This document shows positions 59,942 through 64,000 of a stretch of 64,000 nucleotides of DNA, in pieces (within the stretch, counting starts at the first letter, position 1; each line of letters begins with the position of its first letter). The DNA is from Pseudomaricurvus alkylphenolicus (GTDB lineage Bacteria; Pseudomonadota; Gammaproteobacteria; Pseudomonadales; Cellvibrionaceae): assembly GCF_011683955.1 (NCBI RefSeq), contig NZ_JAAQPI010000019.1, forward strand, positions 1-64,000, given 5' to 3'. The notes under the pieces are model-generated. The model had not been told where the DNA came from. It worked only from the letters and a program-made list of their open reading frames with translations, and did no database searches. Both the position numbers and the translations under genes were made by a program.

Positions 59942-60497
59942 CGCGGGGTCTCCCTTTGGGGCAGGTGGGTTACTTTTGGCAACCGCTGCCATGGTTTTGT
60001 TGTTATCCGCCCCGAGATCAGCCGGGGCAGTGCTTAAGGGCCAATCCTTTGTGGGGCGGCCGGCTGCCTGGCGGGGGTCGCCCGTTTGGCAGAGAGGCAA
60101 AAACTATAGCGCAGGTGAGAGGTAAGAATTATTCGTATGTCGGATGAAAATGGATTATTTGAGAATAATTTATTCTTCCTGGGTTGGTTTGCGTATCAAT
60201 AACGCAAGATCGGCTCCTGGTGGGTATTCATTATTCCTGCCGCTGGTCTTAGGCCCTTAGGTTTTCAATCGAACCGGACTTCCATCTTTTCATAGTCATC
60301 TCTCTTCACCATAAAAAGATATATATTTAGAAATATAGGGATTTATTCGAGAAAATTGAATTGTAACGGAAATAATTGGAATAAAAATAGATTGACATCT
60401 AGTAATTGATGGTGTTAATTTCGCCTTACTAGTTTGAAATCTAGAAAGGTGGGTGGAGTAAGCGCCCGGAGAGAAGAATCTACACATAGGTGCATCT
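59942..60497. promoter_or_regulatory. Divergent region between bkdA1 and the aminotransferase
   Basis: No gene is seen here. AGAATAATTTATTCT (60162-60176) is a perfect inverted repeat of 7-bp arms, about 220 nt upstream of bkdA1, and could be an operator for a bkd regulator. The right part is very AT-rich and holds the aminotransferase promoter. Some in-frame codons (to 60100) extend bkdA1 but look non-coding. Confidence 0.45.
60388..60420 (+). promoter_or_regulatory. Aminotransferase promoter with element shared with TonB-receptor promoter
   Basis: TAGATTGACATCT (60388-60400) contains the -35 hexamer TTGACA (60392-60397), and TTAATT (60415-60420) is a weak -10 after 17 nt. The same 13-bp string occurs at 62870-62882 in front of the third receptor. 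ATCTAG here and ATCTAGAAA at 60439-60447 resemble the ATTCTAG sites there. Confidence 0.55.
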
Positions 60498-62069
60498 ATG
60501 AATCATTTCCAGCAGCCTGCAAGGGTAAAAGGCGATGCTTACTTTCGAGGCGGACGTGTTTTTCGCAAGGCTTCGGCTTTGGTGTCCGATAAAGCTTTTG
60601 ACTATGCCTGCGCGCGCAAGTGGGCGCCGGATGCCGACTTCAATAATCTGGCGAGTTTCTACCCATCGGAGGTGGAAAAGTTTGGAGTGATTCCGCAGGA
60701 CCAGCTGCTAGCGCTATACGAAAAGTATCTGGCGCTGTGGCAAGCCAAGATGCCTGAATCAAGTCGGTTGCAGAAGGCGGGTCGAGAAAACATGTTGTGG
60801 GGCATCTTTGGCTCTTATCAGAAGGATTGGGAGACGCCGATCTTGCCGTTTGCCAGCCATTGCATGGGGGGCAAGCTGTGGGATGTGGATGGCAATGAAT
60901 ACATTGACTTGCAGTTTGGCGACACGCCCTCCATGTTCGGGCATGGCCCTGAAAACCCGGCTATCAAAGCAGCGGCAGAGAGTCTTCTCAATACCGGCAT
61001 CGATCCCATGATGGGGACCGCCGAGCAGGCGGCCGCCGCCGCTGAGTTGGAGCGGCATTTTAAACTGCCGGTGTGGATGCATGCACTGACCGCGTCGGAT
61101 TCCAATCGTTACCTGTTGTCAATCGCACGCTGCGTCACGGGGCGCCCCAATATTGCGATTGCCAACTTTGCTTACCACGGCACCATCGACGAAACCCAGA
61201 AGATGATGCCGGAACCGGGAGTGATTTCTCGCTATCACGAAATGCCGCAGTATCACGGCGATGTGGATCAAGGTACCCGAATCTTTGTGTGGAATGATCT
61301 TGAGTCTCTGGAGCAGTGTCTCAAGAACCGGGATGTGGCGGTGGTAATGATGGAGCCTGTCATGAGCAACTTCGGCTGGGCCTGGCCACAGGAGGGGTGG
61401 CACGCAGGTGTTCGTGAGTTGACGAAAAAATACGGCACCTTGCTTTGCTACGATGAAACTCACACGCTCGGCCACGCCTGGAACGGTTCTGTCGGCGCAC
61501 AAGGTCTTGAGTTTGATATGTGGTCCTGTGGCAAGGCGATTTCTTCCGGTATCCCCGGGGCTGTGTTCGGGATGACACGAGAAATCGCCGACCAGTTAGA
61601 GCAGTGGCAGGACGAAGCGGGTTTCTTTGCGGGTGCGGGTTTGGGATTTCTGGGCAACGCCTTGACTGGCAATACCATGTCCACTACCGCGCTTCGAGTG
61701 ACCATGCAGGAGGTGATGACGCCTTCGGTATTCGATCCGTTACTCACCAATGCGGACTATGTGCGCCAGGGTATGGCGGATATCTTTGAAAAGTATCAGG
61801 CGCCTTTTCGATCAGAAATGATGGGCAATCGACTCTGTTTTCACTTTATCCCGGATCGATGTGAAGACCCGTTAACGGGGATCACGCAAATTGGTTTTGG
61901 TGGACTGTTTGAATTTGCGCACGCCTATCTCTGGTATCACGGATTACTGATTATGCCGTTCTTCAATATGTTCCTGTTATGCCCCCAGCATAGCCGCGAG
62001 GATCTGGATTATTTTCTGCGGGTCTTCGATGACATGATAGCCATTATTATGGGGCAGAAGCAGGGTTAG
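60498..62069 (+). CDS. Class III aminotransferase (GSA-aminomutase-like), 523 residues
   Basis: The protein has a N-terminal extension of about 100 residues over typical class III enzymes. The fold motifs are GGKLWDVDGNEYIDLQFGD, VVMMEPVMSNFG, LLCYDETHTLGHAWNG (D-E-x-H, PLP ring Asp) and the Lys in WSCGKAISSGIPGAVFG (about residue 346) that binds PLP. The family includes glutamate-1-semialdehyde aminomutase and amino-polyol transaminases. Its promoter shares a 13-bp element with the adjacent TonB-dependent receptor, so the substrate is likely an imported amine (inferred). It is convergent with the TetR gene, overlapping by 4 nt. Confidence 0.85.
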   Translation: MNHFQQPARVKGDAYFRGGRVFRKASALVSDKAFDYACARKWAPDADFNNLASFYPSEVEKFGVIPQDQLLALYEKYLALWQAKMPESSRLQKAGRENMLWGIFGSYQKDWETPILPFASHCMGGKLWDVDGNEYIDLQFGDTPSMFGHGPENPAIKAAAESLLNTGIDPMMGTAEQAAAAAELERHFKLPVWMHALTASDSNRYLLSIARCVTGRPNIAIANFAYHGTIDETQKMMPEPGVISRYHEMPQYHGDVDQGTRIFVWNDLESLEQCLKNRDVAVVMMEPVMSNFGWAWPQEGWHAGVRELTKKYGTLLCYDETHTLGHAWNGSVGAQGLEFDMWSCGKAISSGIPGAVFGMTREIADQLEQWQDEAGFFAGAGLGFLGNALTGNTMSTTALRVTMQEVMTPSVFDPLLTNADYVRQGMADIFEKYQAPFRSEMMGNRLCFHFIPDRCEDPLTGITQIGFGGLFEFAHAYLWYHGLLIMPFFNMFLLCPQHSREDLDYFLRVFDDMIAIIMGQKQG

Positions 62070-62749
62070 ACCGGCTGCTCTGCCGGTGCCATATGCTTGG
62101 GAAAGTAAAGCCGTAAGTAGGCCACCATGGCCTTGCGGGTTTCCTCGGCCATGTCATCGGTAATCATGCGATGGCGTTGGTAGGACAGGCCCCAAAGCGC
62201 TTCCAGTATTTCGATGGCAAACAGCAATAGCTCTGCGGGATCTGGCACTGAAGGTACGATATAGAGCTGTCGATAGCTTTCCAGCATGGACTGGGCAATG
62301 ACCATGTTGCCCTCGGTGTCCACCAGGCGGGAGCGCCAGCTTTGGCCCGGACCAAGAAGCAGGTTCAGGGCCGGGGCATTTTGATTCAAGTAGGCGCGGC
62401 TGCGTTCTGTGTGGTGAAACAGAATGTCCTCCCAGTCATTCACCAGACTGGCGTCCACCGGTGCGGCAATGATATCGGCGAATTCCTGGTCGTAGCGTTC
62501 GACCAGAGCCACAAAGGCCGCCTGCAGGCTGGGGAAAAAGTGATAGACCGAGCCCGTGGCCACGCCGGCGGCGTCGGCGACGTCATAAAGGCTGAAATTG
62601 TCGATGCCGCGGTTTTCTATCAGTTCATGCACCGTATCCAGGATCTTTTCAAACTTGGCAATGCCCCGAGCCTGGGTGGGACGACGGAAGTTGTTTTTGT
62701 CCTCTTCTGTCCCGGTGGTGGCCAAATCTGACTCTGCTTCGGTGGCCAT
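62066..62749 (-). CDS. TetR/AcrR-family regulator
   Basis: The 227-residue protein has an N-terminal HTH (residues about 27-75: KFEKILDTVHELIENRGIDNFSLYDVADAAGVATGSVYHFF) and a helical ligand-binding domain. The first 20 residues are acidic and unstructured. It lies between the aminotransferase and the third receptor and is divergent from the receptor. ATTCTAG repeats in the receptor promoter are its likely operator, so it would control receptor and aminotransferase together. Confidence 0.85.
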   Translation of the reverse strand: MATEAESDLATTGTEEDKNNFRRPTQARGIAKFEKILDTVHELIENRGIDNFSLYDVADAAGVATGSVYHFFPSLQAAFVALVERYDQEFADIIAAPVDASLVNDWEDILFHHTERSRAYLNQNAPALNLLLGPGQSWRSRLVDTEGNMVIAQSMLESYRQLYIVPSVPDPAELLLFAIEILEALWGLSYQRHRMITDDMAEETRKAMVAYLRLYFPKHMAPAEQPV

Positions 62750-62869
62750 AATGCGTTCCTTATTCGGGTGGCGACAGTATGTTGGTGCTGTTCAGCGCAG
62801 AATAACTAATTCCATATCTATAAAAAAGAGCTCTTTTTGCATTTTACAGACAAAAAATTCCTTTATTTA

Positions 62870-62942
62870 TAGATTGACATCTTGTTTTATCGGAGTATTC
62901 TAGTTTTTATTCTAGAAAAAAATGATATTTCTTCAATTCTAG
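62870..62942 (+). promoter_or_regulatory. Promoter and TetR operator of the third TonB-dependent receptor
   Basis: TTGACA (62874-62879) and TATTCT (62896-62901; 16-nt spacer, four of six) form a promoter. ATTCTAG is found three times (62897-62903, 62909-62915, 62936-62942), the second within the palindrome TTCTAGAA. The first overlaps the -10. The 13-bp string TAGATTGACATCT (62870-62882) is shared with the aminotransferase promoter. Roughly 290 nt separate the TetR and receptor starts; nothing else is seen. Confidence 0.65.
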
Positions 62943-63043
62943 AGTGAAAATTGAATGATTTAAGACTTTAATTAATTTTGAATCTATAAATAAGTGCTCC
63001 CTTCATGATGGTTGAGGAGCGCCAAAGCTGGAGAGAATGACAA

Positions 63044-64000
63044 ATGAGAAGACATCTACTGATAGCTGCCATTGCCGCCTCAATGGCGTCCCAGGTTCAG
63101 GCCAATGAAGGATTTGTTCTGGAAGAGGTGGTGGTGACCGCCCAAAAGAGGGCTCAGACTCTTAATGATGTCGGCATCGCCGTCAGTGCCTTCAGCGGCG
63201 ACCAGATGCGTGAATTGGGCATCGGCGGTGCTCTGGATATGGCCAAACATACTCCGGGCCTGTATCTGACCGAGGCGGGGGCTTCGGGAATACCCGTGTA
63301 CACCATTCGCGGAGTGGGTTTTGATGATATCAGCCCCAATAGCAACGGCACCGTGGGGCTCTATGTGGATGAGGTCGCGGTGGCTTACCCGGTTATGACC
63401 CGCGGCGCTCAGTTTGATGTGGAGCGCATTGAAGTGCTGAAGGGCCCTCAAGGGGATCTCTATGGCCGCAACAACACCGGCGGTGCGATCAATTTTATCA
63501 GTAACAAACCCACGGAAGTATTCGAGGCTGGCATCAGTGTTGATTACGGTCGCTACGACTATAAAAAGCTGGGTGGTTTTGTGTCGGGCGCGGTAGCCGA
63601 TGGCCTCAATGGCCGAGTCGCTTTTGAGGCCCAGCGCCAAAGCGAAGGATGGCAGCAAAACGAACTTAACGGCGATAAGCTCGGTGAAGTGGATACCTTT
63701 GCCGGTCGGGTGCTGCTGGACTGGGCCGCCGGTGACAGCGTTAATGTGTTGTTTAATCTACACGGCAGTCGCGACCAGTCCGACAATCAGGTGGGACAGG
63801 CATTCTTTGCGCAGCCCAGCTTCTATGACCCCGCTCTCTGTGGCGAGGATGCTTGGGGTTGTGCCGCCGGTGGTAAACCCAGAGTGGTGAACGATCAGGA
63901 CGACAACAATGCCGCTATTTGGGATCAGGGACTGACGCCGTCGCGGGATGTGGAGACCTGGGGCGGCTCAATTACCGTCAATTGGGATCTGGATCATTTC
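63044..64000 (+). CDS. TonB-dependent receptor (partial, runs off the window)
   Basis: The frame from ATG 63044 (GGAGAG upstream) is open to the last base, giving 319 residues. It has a signal peptide (about 1-20, ending VQANE), a TonB box (LEEVVVTAQK), a plug with DMAKHTPGLYLTEAG and VLKGPQGDLYGRNNTGGAINF, and the first barrel strands. It is a full-length-type receptor cut by the window edge. Its promoter is shared in sequence with the aminotransferase 2.5 kb upstream, which suggests uptake of the aminotransferase substrate. Confidence 0.9.
   Translation, partial: MRRHLLIAAIAASMASQVQANEGFVLEEVVVTAQKRAQTLNDVGIAVSAFSGDQMRELGIGGALDMAKHTPGLYLTEAGASGIPVYTIRGVGFDDISPNSNGTVGLYVDEVAVAYPVMTRGAQFDVERIEVLKGPQGDLYGRNNTGGAINFISNKPTEVFEAGISVDYGRYDYKKLGGFVSGAVADGLNGRVAFEAQRQSEGWQQNELNGDKLGEVDTFAGRVLLDWAAGDSVNVLFNLHGSRDQSDNQVGQAFFAQPSFYDPALCGEDAWGCAAGGKPRVVNDQDDNNAAIWDQGLTPSRDVETWGGSITVNWDLDHF

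Noticed and set aside
1-64000. tRNA, rRNA, CRISPR arrays, transposases, prophage
   Set aside because: Read through on both strands for T-arm, repeat-spacer and transposase motifs; none was supportable by eye.

Overview
The window looks like chromosome of a marine gammaproteobacterium, probably of the Cellvibrionales/Spongiibacteraceae kind. This is inferred from gene content: three TonB-dependent receptors each tied to its own catabolic genes and regulator, a branched-chain 2-oxoacid dehydrogenase operon, a Baeyer-Villiger-type monooxygenase with an esterase, a GlxA-like regulator, and gammaproteobacterial-style deo genes. I see no rRNA, tRNA, CRISPR array, transposase or phage gene.

Region by region. 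(1) 1-3.2 kb is AT-rich, with small orphan genes on the + strand, a lipoprotein-like fragment and one or two integron attC-like hairpins, so it looks like an acquired patchwork. (2) 3.2-6.1 kb is a run of small enzymes: HD-domain hydrolase, YaeR-type VOC protein, YbaK, cupin, YjdM, 4-OT tautomerase and DOPA-dioxygenase-like protein. (3) 6.1-12.6 kb holds a GlxA-like AraC regulator divergent from a long-chain acyl-CoA synthetase, a large secreted M23-like protein, and a MarR-GNAT fusion. (4) 12.7-24.7 kb is a nucleoside/DNA-use region: deoA, a lipoprotein phosphodiesterase, deoB-deoD-deoC, a double-domain ALDH16-like dehydrogenase, a TonB-dependent receptor and an MTA/SAH-deaminase-like amidohydrolase. 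(5) 24.8-29 kb has a TonB-C-like periplasmic protein, a ribbon-helix-helix protein with dense inverted repeats, a helical-repeat protein, and a LacI regulator whose operator shares an 11-bp string with the deoB promoter. (6) 29-35.8 kb has a secreted nuclease-like protein, an AraC regulator divergent from a BVMO-esterase pair, and an MHYT-PAS-GGDEF cyclase. (7) 35.9-45.1 kb is a LysR-controlled locus: TonB-dependent receptor, NCS1 permease, LamB/YcsF protein, biotin carboxylase, KipI, KipA and BCCP. These amount to a split urea-carboxylase-like complex for an unknown amide or lactam. (8) 45.2-47.7 kb, on the - strand, is an operon headed by a c-di-GMP-I riboswitch and encoding a membrane protein, a PilZ protein and a cNMP-binding/rhodanese protein. 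(9) 48-53.3 kb has a GST, a double DSBA/HCCA-isomerase-like protein, a metallophosphoesterase, an RsgA paralogue with a structured leader, and a DUF6122 protein. (10) 53.4-60 kb has avtA and the bkd operon (E1-alpha, E1-beta, E2, E3). (11) 60.4-64 kb has a class III aminotransferase, a convergent TetR regulator and a third TonB-dependent receptor that runs off the window. The aminotransferase and receptor promoters share a 13-bp element.

Together the genes describe a scavenger of dissolved organic matter. Outer-membrane receptors are paired with dedicated intracellular pathways (deoxynucleosides, an amide/lactam, an amine), each with a local regulator and palindromic operators. A c-di-GMP circuit (cyclase, riboswitch, PilZ effector) lies in the middle.
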